Shown piece after piece: positions 14,617 through 14,653 of a DNA stretch of 14,653 bases. Both the position numbers and the translations under genes were made by a program. Numbering within the stretch: position 1 is the first letter of the stretch; each line of letters opens with the position of its first letter. The stretch lies in assembly GCA_964498925.1 (NCBI GenBank), contig CAZCKD010000081.1, forward strand, positions 1 through 14,653, read 5' to 3'. The stretch comes from Granulosicoccus sp964498925. GTDB lineage: Bacteria > Pseudomonadota > Gammaproteobacteria > Granulosicoccales > Granulosicoccaceae. The notes below the pieces were generated by a model. That model searched no databases. It was not told the DNA's origin and worked only from the letters and a program-made list of their open reading frames with translations.

Positions 14617-14653
14617 TCAGCCAAGCCTATACCCAATAACACCATGGTCAGCC
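14595..14653 (-). CDS. Possible C-terminal end of a convergent gene, cut by window edge
   Basis: On the minus strand one frame is open from the window edge to a TAA at 14595-14597, and its last residues (LTMVLLGIGLAEKAAEKV) read like a hydrophobic segment followed by a charged tail. The stop lies in the loop of the zwf terminator hairpin, a layout common for convergent genes. Nineteen codons are too few to prove coding or to suggest a family; it may be chance. Confidence 0.3.
   Translation of the reverse strand, partial: LTMVLLGIGLAEKAAEKV

Overview
The window looks like chromosomal core-genome DNA of a proteobacterium, most probably a gammaproteobacterium. The evidence is a Tyr-Gly-Thr tRNA cluster of the kind that precedes tuf in this group, an LptE lipoprotein (so a Gram-negative with an LPS-export system), a complete aapJQMP-type amino-acid ABC transporter, a 428-residue type II citrate synthase and a Zwf-type glucose-6-phosphate dehydrogenase. 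No transposase, integrase, phage gene, CRISPR array or large repeat is visible. Genus cannot be assigned from the sequence alone.

Layout. Positions 1-389 (minus strand) hold tRNA-Thr(GGU, cut by the window edge), tRNA-Gly(UCC) and tRNA-Tyr(GUA) behind a near-consensus promoter. Positions 571-4812 (minus) are the general L-amino-acid transporter operon, read aapJ > aapQ > aapM > aapP, with an intrinsic terminator between the binding-protein gene and the permease genes. Positions 5175-6536 (minus) carry a cytoplasmic cysteine phosphatase and a lipoprotein of unknown role. Positions 6755-9529 (plus) hold gltA, a flavin-reductase-domain protein and a GhrA-like 2-hydroxyacid dehydrogenase; the last two overlap by ATGA. 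Positions 9518-10066 (minus) are lptE, away from its usual leuS/holA neighbours. Positions 10135-12244 (plus) are a two-gene unit: a small single-HKD phospholipase-D-fold protein with a C-terminal cysteine cluster, and an RNase II-family (RNB) protein that lacks the N-terminal cold-shock domains and carries Gln in place of one metal-binding Asp. Positions 12234-12992 (minus) are an SDR oxidoreductase, and 13132-14577 (plus) is zwf, followed by a hairpin terminator.

How it fits together. Most of the window is central metabolism (TCA entry by GltA, glyoxylate/hydroxypyruvate reduction by the GhrA-like protein, NADPH supply by Zwf), amino-acid uptake (Aap) and envelope upkeep (LptE, the lipoprotein). 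The two convergent gene pairs (dehydrogenase/lptE and RNB/SDR) overlap at their 3' ends by 11-12 bp. I see no clearly new biological system. The best candidate for follow-up is the PLD-fold/RNB nuclease pair at 10135-12244, with repeated TACCCT/AGGGTA hexamers upstream. Second is the phosphatase/lipoprotein pair with its palindrome-rich leader opposite gltA.
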